Positions 56,180 to 64,000 of a stretch of 64,000 nucleotides of DNA are shown here, in pieces. The stretch spans positions 26,717 to 90,716 of the forward strand of contig NZ_MUNM01000066.1 of NCBI RefSeq assembly GCF_002286815.1. Direction: 5' to 3'. This stretch comes from Pseudomonas sp. PICF141 (GTDB taxonomy: Bacteria; Pseudomonadota; Gammaproteobacteria; Pseudomonadales; Pseudomonadaceae). Within the stretch, counting starts at the first letter, position 1; every line of letters begins with the position of its first letter. The translations under genes and the position numbers were made by a program. The notes under the pieces are model-generated. The model saw only the letters and a program-made list of their open reading frames with translations. It searched no databases and was not told the origin of the DNA.

Positions 56180-57655
56180 TTACTCTTTGTCCAGCTTGCC
56201 AACCAGCGACAGGGTGAAATCGGCACCCATGTATTTGAAGTGCGGGCGCACGTTCAGGCTGACGCGGTACCAGCCCGGCTCGCCTTCGACATCGCTGACG
56301 ATGATCTGGGCGGCACGCAGTGGACGACGGCCACGGACTTCGGCGCTCGGGTTTTCCTGGTCGGCCACGTACTGGCGGATCCACTTGTTGAGTTCCAGCT
56401 CGAGGTCGGTACGTTCTTTCCACGAACCGAGTTGCTCGCGCTGCAGCACTTTCAAGTAATGAGCCAGGCGGTTGACGATCATCATGTACGGCAGTTGGGT
56501 GCCGAGTTTGTAGTTCAGCTCTGCGGCCTTGCCTTCTGCGCTGATGCCAAAGAACTTCGGTTTCTGCACCGAGCTTGCGGAGAAGAACGCCGCGTTGTCA
56601 GAGCCTTTGCGCATGGTCAGGGAGATGAAGCCTTCCTCGGCCAGTTCGTATTCACGACGGTCGCTGACCAATACTTCGGTCGGAATCTTGGTTTCGATTT
56701 CGCCCATGCTTTCGAAGTGGTGCAACGGCAGGTCTTCAACCGCGCCACCGCTCTGCGGGCCGATGATGTTCGGGCACCAGCGGAATTTGGCGAAGCTGTC
56801 GGTCAGCTTGGTGCCGAACGCGTAGGCCGTGTTGCCCCACAGGTAGTGCTCGTGGCTGTTGGCGACGGTTTCTTTGTACACGAACGACTTGACCGGGTTT
56901 TCTTCCGGGTCGTACGGGTTACGCAGCAGGAAACGCGGCACGGTCAGGCCCACGTAACGGGAGTCTTCCGACTGGCGGAAGCTCTGCCATTTGGCGAATT
57001 GCGGGCCTTCGAAGTGATCTTTCAGATCTTTCAAGTCCGGCAGGCCGGTGAAGCTTTCCAGGCCGAAGAATTTCGGGCCGGCGGCCGCAATGAACGGCGC
57101 GTGGGACATGCAGGCTACGCTGGACACGTACTGCATCAGTTTCACGTCCGGCGAGCTTGGAGACATGTAGTAGTTGGCGATGATCGCGCCCACCGGCTGA
57201 CCACCGAACTGACCGTATTCAGCGGTGTAGATGTGCTTGTACAGGCCCGATTGCATCACTTCCGGCGAATCTTCGAAGTCGTCCAGCAGGTCGTCCTTGG
57301 AGACGTTGAGGATTTCGATCTTGATGTTTTCGCGGAAGTTGGTGCGGTCGACCAACAACTGCAGGCCACGCCACGACGATTCCAGGGACTGGAAGTCCGG
57401 GTGGTGGAGGATTTCATCCATCTGACGGCTGAGCTTGGCATCGATCTCGGCGATCATGCGGTCGACCATGGCCTTCTTGACCGGTTCACCGTTGTTCTGC
57501 GGCTTGAGCAGCTCTTCGATGAACGCCGACACACCGCGCTTGGCGATGTCATAGGCTTCGTCGTCTGGTGTCAGGCGGGTTTCGGCGATGATGCTGTCGA
57601 GAATGCTGTATTCGCCATTCTCGTTGCTCTTTTGCTGTGCTGCGCTAGTGCTCAT
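56180..57655 (-). CDS. tssC: T6SS contractile sheath large subunit TssC
   Basis: 491 aa from the ATG at 57655 (MSTSAAQQKSNENGEYS; AAGGAAG upstream; the open frame continues 12 residues upstream without family match). Signatures: MDEILHHPDFQSLESSWRGLQLLVDRTNF, YGQFGGQPVGAIIANYYMSPSSPDV, and the C-terminal LRAAQIIVSDVEGEPGWYRVSLNVRPHFKYMGADFTLSLVGKL. Polymerises with TssB around the Hcp tube. Confidence 0.97.
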   Translation of the reverse strand: MSTSAAQQKSNENGEYSILDSIIAETRLTPDDEAYDIAKRGVSAFIEELLKPQNNGEPVKKAMVDRMIAEIDAKLSRQMDEILHHPDFQSLESSWRGLQLLVDRTNFRENIKIEILNVSKDDLLDDFEDSPEVMQSGLYKHIYTAEYGQFGGQPVGAIIANYYMSPSSPDVKLMQYVSSVACMSHAPFIAAAGPKFFGLESFTGLPDLKDLKDHFEGPQFAKWQSFRQSEDSRYVGLTVPRFLLRNPYDPEENPVKSFVYKETVANSHEHYLWGNTAYAFGTKLTDSFAKFRWCPNIIGPQSGGAVEDLPLHHFESMGEIETKIPTEVLVSDRREYELAEEGFISLTMRKGSDNAAFFSASSVQKPKFFGISAEGKAAELNYKLGTQLPYMMIVNRLAHYLKVLQREQLGSWKERTDLELELNKWIRQYVADQENPSAEVRGRRPLRAAQIIVSDVEGEPGWYRVSLNVRPHFKYMGADFTLSLVGKLDKE

Positions 57656-57683
57656 TGTGTTGGCTTCCTTGACTGATAAAGAC

Positions 57684-58187
57684 TCAAGCATCCTGGGCTG
57701 CGGCGTTCAGGCCCAGCTCACCCAGTACACGACCGCGAGATTCGTCGTCGGCGAGCACGCCTTCGATGGCTTTGCGGAACGCAGGCGCGTTACCCAGCGG
57801 GCCTTTGAGGGCCACCAGCGCGTCGCGCAGTTCCATCAGTTTTTTCAGCTCGGGCACTTGCTCGACCAGCGAGGCCGGGTTGAAGTCCTTCATCGAGTTG
57901 ACGCGCAGTTTCACGGCCAGTTCTTCAGTGTCGCCTTCTTCCTGAAGACGATTCGGCACGCTCAGCGTCAGGTTCAGCTCTTGCTTGGCCAGCACTTCGT
58001 CGAAGGTCATTTTGTCGATGCTGATCGGCTTGCGATCTTCGACTTTTCGTTCGTCCTTGCGGTGGGTGTAGTCACCGATTGCCAGTAGTTTCAGCGGCAG
58101 TTCAATCTCTTCCTGAGCACCGCCGGTGGCGGGTTTGAAGGTGACGTTGATGCGTTCCTTGGGGGCTACCGAGCCTTCTTTGGCCAT
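57684..58187 (-). CDS. tssB: T6SS contractile sheath small subunit TssB
   Basis: 167 aa from the ATG at 58187 (MAKEGSVAPKERINVTFKPATGGAQEEIELPLKLLAIGDY). AAGGAG stands 7 bp upstream; the frame extends farther but loses family match. Signatures: KPISIDKMTFDEVLAKQELNLTLSVPN and FNPASLVEQVPELKKLMELRDAL. First of the tssB-C pair, 28 bp before tssC. Confidence 0.97.
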   Translation of the reverse strand: MAKEGSVAPKERINVTFKPATGGAQEEIELPLKLLAIGDYTHRKDERKVEDRKPISIDKMTFDEVLAKQELNLTLSVPNRLQEEGDTEELAVKLRVNSMKDFNPASLVEQVPELKKLMELRDALVALKGPLGNAPAFRKAIEGVLADDESRGRVLGELGLNAAAQDA

Positions 58188-58219
58188 GGCTTTTCTCCTT
58201 GCGGTTGTGGCCCTGGGGC

Positions 58220-59776
58220 CTATTCGAGTACCACTTCGAGATCGAGGTGGCACAGCCTGCGATAAATCTCTTCCTTGCGTTCACGCACTGCATGGTTCTG
58301 CGGTAACAACTCGCAGCAGCTATGCAGCAAATGCAGCACTTCCAGCGCAAGATCGGGCTCCCAGGCGTGCAGGCCTGAGTCCTGTAATGTTTGGTCGAGG
58401 GTTTCGAGCTGGGTCTTGGCCAGTTCGTACTTCTTGGCCATGAAGCACAGCCGCGCGAGGGCGAACTGCCAGAAGAATCGAACCCGCCCGCCGTGGGCAC
58501 TTTGCAAGCCCTGCTTGAGGATCTGCACGGCGGCCTTGAGGCCATCCTTGCGCAGAATCGGCAAGACCTCTTCCAGCGCCAGCTCCCAGGCTGGCTGGGT
58601 ATCGGCGACCTCGACTTTGCGTGGCGCACTGGCGCTTTGCAGGTGCGGCATGACGTGGGCGCCAATCCAGGCGCGGGTGGCCGGATCGGCGAAGGGGGCG
58701 CCGTCATGGAAACGCAATTCGATGAGGCCGGGCAGACGCTGAACCAAAAGCGCGAAGTGGATTTCCACTTCGCGCATCGCCATCTCGGCGTTCAACGCCT
58801 GGAGGCATTCCCAGACCATTCGCTGGCCATCGAACCAGAACGGTGCCTTCGCCAGGCTCGCCTCCAGCTCTACCAGCAGATCAGCGTATTTCCCTTGGTC
58901 GTAGCGGTCCTGATAGGCCTTGAGTTTGTCCGCCGGCAGCCCGCGCAGAACGGTGATCTGCTCGGTGTTACGCTCGGGCACCGCGTCGATGGGCAGCCAC
59001 AGCAGCGTGCGATTGAGGCGCAGGGCGCGCAGGTCGGTAGCTTTCTGCTTGAGCCACCAGGCGCACAACGGACGGGCGGTTTCCTGCTGGGCGCGCAGGG
59101 CCTTGTGGGCTTCTTTTTCGTTATCGATCGGCGCGCCGGGAGTGAACAGCTGGGTCGCGGCCTGCTTGACCTGCGCCACTGCGGCGCCCACCACACCGGG
59201 CTCCGGCTGATTGTCGGCGGCGCGCTGGACCATGTTTTTCAAGCGACGGGAAATCGGCAGCAGCAACGGCGCGTCATCGCCCAGATGCTCGGTGCACGCA
59301 GCATCAAGGCCTTCCAGGTGCTCGACCAGCCGGCGGAACAGCGGCAACTGCTCTTTGATCGCGACGTTTTCGTTCAGCACCTGCTCAAGACGCGGCACCA
59401 ACCAACTGATGGCTGCGGCGCGGGTACGAGCCTTGTTCGGGTGAACCTCGGCCCAATGATTTTCACAGAGATGGTGCAACAAACCGAGGCCGGCCAGCAG
59501 CCCCTGGAAGGATTCGCGCTGGTACAACGCCCAGGTCAGCCACGCTGCGACACGCAAATCCTTGGATTGAGTGAGCAGCAGATTTTCACTGTTTTCGCGG
59601 ATTTTCAGCCAGTCGATCTGACCGCTTTCGTGCATGGACGAGGCTTTACCCAACTCGCTTTCCAACGCCTCGTATTCGCTCGAAAAGCGAACGTCCTCGC
59701 CCGCGAAATTCTCTTTGGACACAGAGGCTTTTGCGAGTTCAAGGTAATGAGCAGAAAGTTTGCTTGAGTAGGACAT
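58220..59776 (-). CDS. tssA: T6SS cap/assembly protein TssA (VasJ-type)
   Basis: 518 aa. N-terminal ImpA_N domain (AAWLTWALYQRESFQGLLAGLGLLHHLCENHWAEVHPNKARTRAAAISWLVPRL) and a long C-terminal domain of the TssA2 kind (KDGLKAAVQILKQGLQSAHGGRVRFFWQFALARLC...YELAKTQLETLDQTL). First gene of the minus-strand operon, 32 bp before tssB; AAAGG lies 7 bp before the ATG. Guides sheath polymerisation from the baseplate to the distal end. Confidence 0.94.
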   Translation of the reverse strand: MSYSSKLSAHYLELAKASVSKENFAGEDVRFSSEYEALESELGKASSMHESGQIDWLKIRENSENLLLTQSKDLRVAAWLTWALYQRESFQGLLAGLGLLHHLCENHWAEVHPNKARTRAAAISWLVPRLEQVLNENVAIKEQLPLFRRLVEHLEGLDAACTEHLGDDAPLLLPISRRLKNMVQRAADNQPEPGVVGAAVAQVKQAATQLFTPGAPIDNEKEAHKALRAQQETARPLCAWWLKQKATDLRALRLNRTLLWLPIDAVPERNTEQITVLRGLPADKLKAYQDRYDQGKYADLLVELEASLAKAPFWFDGQRMVWECLQALNAEMAMREVEIHFALLVQRLPGLIELRFHDGAPFADPATRAWIGAHVMPHLQSASAPRKVEVADTQPAWELALEEVLPILRKDGLKAAVQILKQGLQSAHGGRVRFFWQFALARLCFMAKKYELAKTQLETLDQTLQDSGLHAWEPDLALEVLHLLHSCCELLPQNHAVRERKEEIYRRLCHLDLEVVLE

Positions 59777-60441
59777 CCATGGCCTTTAATTAGGATTACA
59801 GTCATATGGCCATTGGAGTTGCAATGGCGGCAGACAGTATCAAAGAGCTGCGATGATTCTCATCCAATTGAGGTTCGTGCTCTTTCAAGTGCGCGCATCG
59901 TAATCACAATGATGGCCACTAGCAAGCATCCGATTAAACAACAAGACGAAGTCTTTTAATCTCGTAGGAGATATCCCTATATGCAGCAGGGGAATCCCTG
60001 AGACTGGTTTAATTGTTCATTGTGTGATTCGCAGGCCGAAAACCATTGAAATAGAGCTTTCCGATTCTCTCACCTGAATAGATGCCGTATTCATTGTCGA
60101 CTTGCTCCCTGAGGTGGAGGTGAATCATGCCAAAAATACAAATTGATGAATGTAGGAGCATTCCGAAATGCTACCGATATCCATGAATTAATGACGTGCG
60201 ACAGTCAGCAAGAAAAAAGCGCCATCATTTTGATGGCACTTTTTTTATATTCCACCGAAGTTCCAAAATGGAACTTTGATATCGCGGAAATTTCATACCG
60301 GGCTTCAAGATCCCTCCTACATCAATACTTTGGATGCCTTGTTAGTGTGCATGGCATTTTGGCGACCTGCAGGCATGACTGGGGATCGCGATTTTTTCTC
60401 ACTCAGCTTAAGGACGAGCTAAAAAGCAAAAGGATAAGCGC
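59777..60441. other. Divergent region between T6SS operon and evolved vgrG, with possible small transcript
   Basis: 665 bp with no conventional gene. It contains a 19-codon frame at 60127-60186 (MPKIQIDECRSIPKCYRYP) behind the very strong ribosome-binding site GAGGTGGAGGTG. A terminator (60217-60246) follows, then a second small hairpin AGTTCC/GGAACT (60259-60264 with 60270-60275). Promoters for tssA and the vgrG must lie here. I found no convincing sigma54 (GG-N10-GC) site by eye. Confidence 0.45.
60215..60246 (+). terminator. Rho-independent terminator upstream of evolved vgrG
   Basis: GCCATCA (60221-60227) pairs with TGATGGC (60231-60237), loop TTT, A-run before and seven T after. No annotated gene upstream on the plus strand ends here, which implies an unannotated transcript. 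Confidence 0.85.
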
Positions 60442-63400
60442 ATGCTCGCACCCGCCAATGCCCCTCTATTCACCCTGACGATCCCCAACGTTCGCAACGA
60501 TTTTAAAGTGCTGGCTTTTGAAGGCACTGAAACCATTGGCGCGTTGTACTCAATCAGTATCGATCTGATCAGTGAATTCCCCGGTATCGATCTGGAGAGC
60601 CTGCTTCTCCAACCTGCATTTCTGCAATTCGGTCTTAACGGCGAAGGTATCCACGGATACATCGAAGGGGTGTCAGAAGGCGATGTTGGTAAACGCCCGA
60701 CCCGCTTTCAGGTGCACTTGGTGCCGGCGCTGTATTACCTGCAATTCAGCCAGGATCAGCGAATTTTCCAGGGGCAGACGGTGCCGCAAATCATCGCTCA
60801 CGTCCTCAAAGCGCACGGCATTCAAACCGATGCATTCACCTTCCACGTCAAAACAAGTCCCCCGCGCGAATACTGCACTCAATACCGGGAAAATGATTTG
60901 GAGTTCGTCCAGCGGCTCTGTGCCGAGGACGGCATTACGTGGCATCACCAGCACTCTTCGCAAGGCCATTTGCTGGTGTTTACCGATGACCAGACATTCT
61001 TCCCGAAACTGGGCGAAACCCCATATCAGCAAGACACCGGCATGGTGGCGGAGCATCCGGTCGTCAGCCAGTTTTCCTTGGGTTTCAAAACCCGCCCCAG
61101 CATCGTGACCCGCCGTGACTACGACCTGAAACGCCCGAACGCGGTGCTGGAAAGTCGCTTTATCGCGGAGTTCGACCCCACCCTCGAAGACTATCGCTAT
61201 CCGCTGCCATTCGAGACCGAAAAGCGCGGCAAACAACTGGCCCGGCAGGCACTGGAACGGCATCGAGTCGATTATCGGTTGGCGGAGGGCGAAAGCGATC
61301 AGCCAACTTTGCGTAGCGGCCACTTTTTCAATCTAACGAAACACCCACACGAAACGCACAATGATCTATGGCTGCTGCTCAGCGTGACCCATTTCGGGAA
61401 GCAGCCTCAAGCGCTCCAGGAGTTCGCCACCAGCGCTACCGAATCTGAGAACGACTTTACCCAAGGCTACCGCAACAGCTTCAGCGCAATTCCCTGGGAC
61501 GTTTTTTACCGGACACCGATGCCTGCACCAAGGCCCATGCTGAATTGCCAGACCGCTCGCGTCACCGGACCTGTCGGCGAAGAGATTTACTGCGACGAAT
61601 ACGGTCGCGTCAAAGTCAAATTTCACTGGGACCGGTCTGAACGCAATGACGAAAACAGCAGTTGCTGGCTGCGGGTAGCGTCCAGCTGGGCGGGGGACAA
61701 CTTCGGCACGGTGATCATTCCGCGTATCGGGATGGAAGTCCTCGTCACCTACCTCGAAGGCAATCCCGATAATCCGTTGATCACCGGCTGCCTGATCAAC
61801 AAGGTCACGCCGCCGGCCTACCCATTGCCCGAAAACAAAACCAAAACCGTACTTCGAAGCCACAGCTCCCCCCGCACGGGTGGCTACAACGAACTGTCGA
61901 TGGACGATCGCGCTGGCGATGAGTTGATCCACCTGCGTGCTCAGCGGGATATGGAGCAGAAGGTTGGAAATGACAGCCGGCTGGAAGTGGGCAATGAGAG
62001 TCGAGTCACCATCAAGGGCGACCGTATTACAGTGCTGGGATCTGAAGAGCACCTCACTATCACGTCGGATCGAAAAATCCAGGTAAGCGGCAACGACTAC
62101 CTGCATGTCGCAGGCGAGAGCCACACAAGAGCTGATGAAACGCTGGTTATCGAAGCCGGTGAGCACGTGCACATCAAGGCAGGTACGCACCTGGTGATTA
62201 GCGCGCAAGAGAGCCTTTCCATAACGGTCGGCGATCAACACATCGTGCTCAACGCCGACGGTATTTTCAGCAGTAGCGCGATTGATGTCGGGGGTGCTCC
62301 AACGCCGGGTACGGCTGCGCATACATTACTGCAGGGGGCTGCGGCGGGCTTCTTGGTGTCCGTCGCGCCTGAGCCATCAGAAGAAAATGCATCAGATGAT
62401 CTGGAGGAAGAGGAGGAAGAAGTCGAAGAGGAAGGTATTACTTTGCGGATTGGCATGTTCTTCGATGGCACTGGCAACAACAAAGCCAACAGCGAAACCG
62501 TAGCGGCCTGCTACGCACCGGACGCCAACCTCGCAGAAGCCGCCGAGGAAATACAAAAGCACTGCGCTGCTTATGGGTACGACGGCAACGGGAACTTGCC
62601 GGACAATAGTTATGGGAATGATGTGAGTAACATCGCGAGGCTGTATGACTTGTACACTGATCACTCGTACAAGCCTTTGCCGGAAAACTCGAAAACTGCA
62701 TCAATCGCGGTTTATATCGAGGGCATTGGGACTAGAAACAATGGAACAGACTCACTCTACTCACAAGCGACCGGCAGGGGCGAAACGGGTGTAGTTGCAA
62801 GCGTTGAACAGAGTCCGAAAAAGATCATGGAGCAACTAGGCATGCTTCAGCAGGAAAACCCTGGAGTGATCATTGAAAAAATCGAATTCGATATTTTCGG
62901 CTTCAGTCGGGGTGCGGCAGCGGCGCGGCACTTTGCGAACGAAGTACTCAAGGGCGAGCACAGCCTTCTGGCGAAAGCACTATCGGTCGGATCCTCGCTC
63001 TTACCCAAGAGCTTTAACTGGCGTCTCAAAAACGATATCACCATCAACTTCATTGGCCTGTTCGATACCGTCGCATCGATTGCCAATCCCGGGCTGTTCG
63101 ACTTCACGGGCACCAACAGCAGAAACCCCGGCGTCAATCTCAGACTGCCAGATGACTGTGCCAATAAGGTGGTGCACTTGGTTGCCCGAGACGAAATTCG
63201 TGAAAACTTTGCCCTCAACAGCCTCGGCGACATAGACCTGGTCTTACCCGGCGCGCACTCGGACCTCGGCGGCGGCTACTTGCCAAGAGCCAAGGAAAAA
63301 CTCCTGCTGGGCAAACCCGTTACCAGCAACATCAGCCAAAGCATGGCACCCACCCGCAGTGCCGCTTACCTTGCCGCCGAAAAGGAAATGTACGCCTGGT

Positions 63401-63879
63401 ATGAAAAAGGCGTCATCGAATTGGATGGTCCGGGCAGCGAACTTCAAGTGGCGCTCTGGGAACGTCCATTGCCCAAATCAAGAGAGCGAGGTGGGCCCAG
63501 TACCGATCCACAGAAAAAGGTTTTTGCGGCTGCCAGTATTGAACGCCCGGTGCATGGCGAACTGTCGCTGGTGTATTTGCGCATCATGCGCGAGCTTGCT
63601 GTCAGACATGATGTGCCATTCAAACTTATCCCTGATACCCCAGCCCTGCGATTACCCAAAGAATTAGAGCCTATCCACCAAAAGCTCCAGGCCTACGCCC
63701 TTGGCGAAACAACGGTCGAGGGACTGACGCTTGAAGAAAGAGCACTGTTACGCAGGCGCTATATCCACCTTTCCGCTAACTGGAACGCTGCCAAAGGTCT
63801 AAACAGCAGCGACATGAACATTGTTTTTATCAACCGACCAGCCAAAAACAACCAACGTACGGTGCATCCCAATGAATAA
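60442..63879 (+). CDS. Evolved VgrG with C-terminal Tle1-like (DUF2235) lipase domain
   Basis: 1145 aa; AAAGGA 8 bp before the ATG. Residues 1 to about 640 are a complete VgrG (AFEGTETIGALYSISIDLISEFPGIDLE; CDEYGRVKVKFHWDRSERND; WAGDNFGTVIIPRIGMEVLVTYLEGNPDNPLITGC; beta-helix). An acidic linker (LEEEEEEVEEE) leads into a DUF2235 alpha/beta-hydrolase of about 475 residues. It has FFDGTGNN near 673, nucleophile elbow GFSRG with S822, FDTVAS with D875, and GAHSDLGGGY with H939 and D941. Tle1 enzymes are phospholipases delivered by T6SS. Covalent fusion makes the spike itself the effector. A lipoprotein gene overlaps its end. The catalytic assignments are from motif similarity. Confidence 0.93.
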   Translation: MLAPANAPLFTLTIPNVRNDFKVLAFEGTETIGALYSISIDLISEFPGIDLESLLLQPAFLQFGLNGEGIHGYIEGVSEGDVGKRPTRFQVHLVPALYYLQFSQDQRIFQGQTVPQIIAHVLKAHGIQTDAFTFHVKTSPPREYCTQYRENDLEFVQRLCAEDGITWHHQHSSQGHLLVFTDDQTFFPKLGETPYQQDTGMVAEHPVVSQFSLGFKTRPSIVTRRDYDLKRPNAVLESRFIAEFDPTLEDYRYPLPFETEKRGKQLARQALERHRVDYRLAEGESDQPTLRSGHFFNLTKHPHETHNDLWLLLSVTHFGKQPQALQEFATSATESENDFTQGYRNSFSAIPWDVFYRTPMPAPRPMLNCQTARVTGPVGEEIYCDEYGRVKVKFHWDRSERNDENSSCWLRVASSWAGDNFGTVIIPRIGMEVLVTYLEGNPDNPLITGCLINKVTPPAYPLPENKTKTVLRSHSSPRTGGYNELSMDDRAGDELIHLRAQRDMEQKVGNDSRLEVGNESRVTIKGDRITVLGSEEHLTITSDRKIQVSGNDYLHVAGESHTRADETLVIEAGEHVHIKAGTHLVISAQESLSITVGDQHIVLNADGIFSSSAIDVGGAPTPGTAAHTLLQGAAAGFLVSVAPEPSEENASDDLEEEEEEVEEEGITLRIGMFFDGTGNNKANSETVAACYAPDANLAEAAEEIQKHCAAYGYDGNGNLPDNSYGNDVSNIARLYDLYTDHSYKPLPENSKTASIAVYIEGIGTRNNGTDSLYSQATGRGETGVVASVEQSPKKIMEQLGMLQQENPGVIIEKIEFDIFGFSRGAAAARHFANEVLKGEHSLLAKALSVGSSLLPKSFNWRLKNDITINFIGLFDTVASIANPGLFDFTGTNSRNPGVNLRLPDDCANKVVHLVARDEIRENFALNSLGDIDLVLPGAHSDLGGGYLPRAKEKLLLGKPVTSNISQSMAPTRSAAYLAAEKEMYAWYEKGVIELDGPGSELQVALWERPLPKSRERGGPSTDPQKKVFAAASIERPVHGELSLVYLRIMRELAVRHDVPFKLIPDTPALRLPKELEPIHQKLQAYALGETTVEGLTLEERALLRRRYIHLSANWNAAKGLNSSDMNIVFINRPAKNNQRTVHPNE

Positions 63880-64000
63880 CGCCGTCTGCATTTTTACTAA
63901 TTGCGCAGGCCTGCTGGTTGGATTGCTGTTGGCTGGCTGCACGCAAAGCTTCGCTCAATCGCTCGATCACAAAGAATGGTTCCTGGGCTTTGGAGCACCG
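63872..64000 (+). CDS. Lipoprotein, probable immunity protein for the Tle1 domain (truncated by window end)
   Basis: The ATG at 63872 overlaps the end of the vgrG-tle1 gene by 8 bp in another frame. The visible 43 codons read MNNAVCIFTNCAGLLVGLLLAGC, a lipoprotein signal with lipobox LAGC, then TQSFAQSLDHKEWFLGFG. Tli-type immunity proteins to Tle lipases are periplasmic lipoproteins encoded directly beside the effector, so this is the likely role. The rest lies outside. Confidence 0.75.
   Translation, partial: MNNAVCIFTNCAGLLVGLLLAGCTQSFAQSLDHKEWFLGFGAP

Noticed and set aside
60340..60385. Sigma54 -24/-12 promoter before the evolved vgrG (TGGCATTTTGG...CTGCA)
   Set aside because: Distance between GG and GC is 14 bp, not the required 10.
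1..64000. CRISPR arrays, tRNA or rRNA genes
   Set aside because: No regularly spaced direct repeats and no cloverleaf or rRNA signature seen in any part of the window.

Overview
The window is a piece of a Pseudomonas chromosome, most likely from the P. fluorescens group. Three things point there. Genes in positions 1-27140 follow, in nearly the same order, the P. aeruginosa PAO1 stretch that I recall as running from kauB (PA5312) to the gene before hupA (PA5347). The protein sequences of AlgC, Crc, OxyR, SpoT and CoaBC are close to the Pseudomonas versions. The intergenic spaces carry several families of Pseudomonas-type REP palindromes.

Core region (1-27140). This part holds: the 5' part of an aldehyde dehydrogenase for polyamine/guanidinobutyrate catabolism, divergent from a small cupin gene; ribosomal protein genes rpmB-rpmG; a peptide-type ABC solute-binding protein; radC; coaBC-dut-algC-argB (CoA, dUTP clearance, sugar phosphates for alginate/LPS, arginine); a small zinc-ribbon-like protein; pyrE divergent from the catabolite repression regulator crc; a DUF4870 membrane protein; rph divergent from yicC-gmk-rpoZ-spoT-ridA; an exported lipoprotein; an NAD-dependent epimerase; the exbB-exbD-tonB energy-transducing operon; oxyR-recG; a YbaK-HDOD fusion; and an SCP2-like protein.

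Junction (27141-28160). Non-coding repeats lead into a highly structured RNA leader of about 230 nt in front of a DUF6124 gene. The leader contains two long helices that cross each other, plus a hairpin that covers the Shine-Dalgarno sequence. I consider it the best candidate for an under-described element in the window.

Type VI secretion island (28162-64000). On the minus strand, one nearly gap-free run reads tssA-B-C-E-[PAAR-DUF6402-two paralogous small membrane proteins]-tssF-G-clpV-sfa-small lipoprotein-fha-tssJ-K-L-M-pppA-stk-vgrG-(Sel1 protein)-(multidomain peptidoglycan-hydrolase-like effector)-three exported proteins. The backbone matches the order of P. aeruginosa HSI-2, including the sigma54 activator Sfa and the phosphatase/kinase pair. 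No hcp or tagF is visible. Two effector modules sit on this backbone. One is inserted between tssE and tssF, and the other follows vgrG. A third lies divergently at the right edge: an evolved VgrG whose C-terminus is a Tle1-like DUF2235 lipase, overlapping the start of a lipoprotein gene that is probably its immunity gene. The module genes look AT-richer than the backbone, as expected for exchangeable cargo.

The long open frames antisense to coaBC, algC, spoT, clpV, tssM and others are codon-usage shadows and are not annotated. I saw no tRNA, rRNA, CRISPR array or transposase gene.
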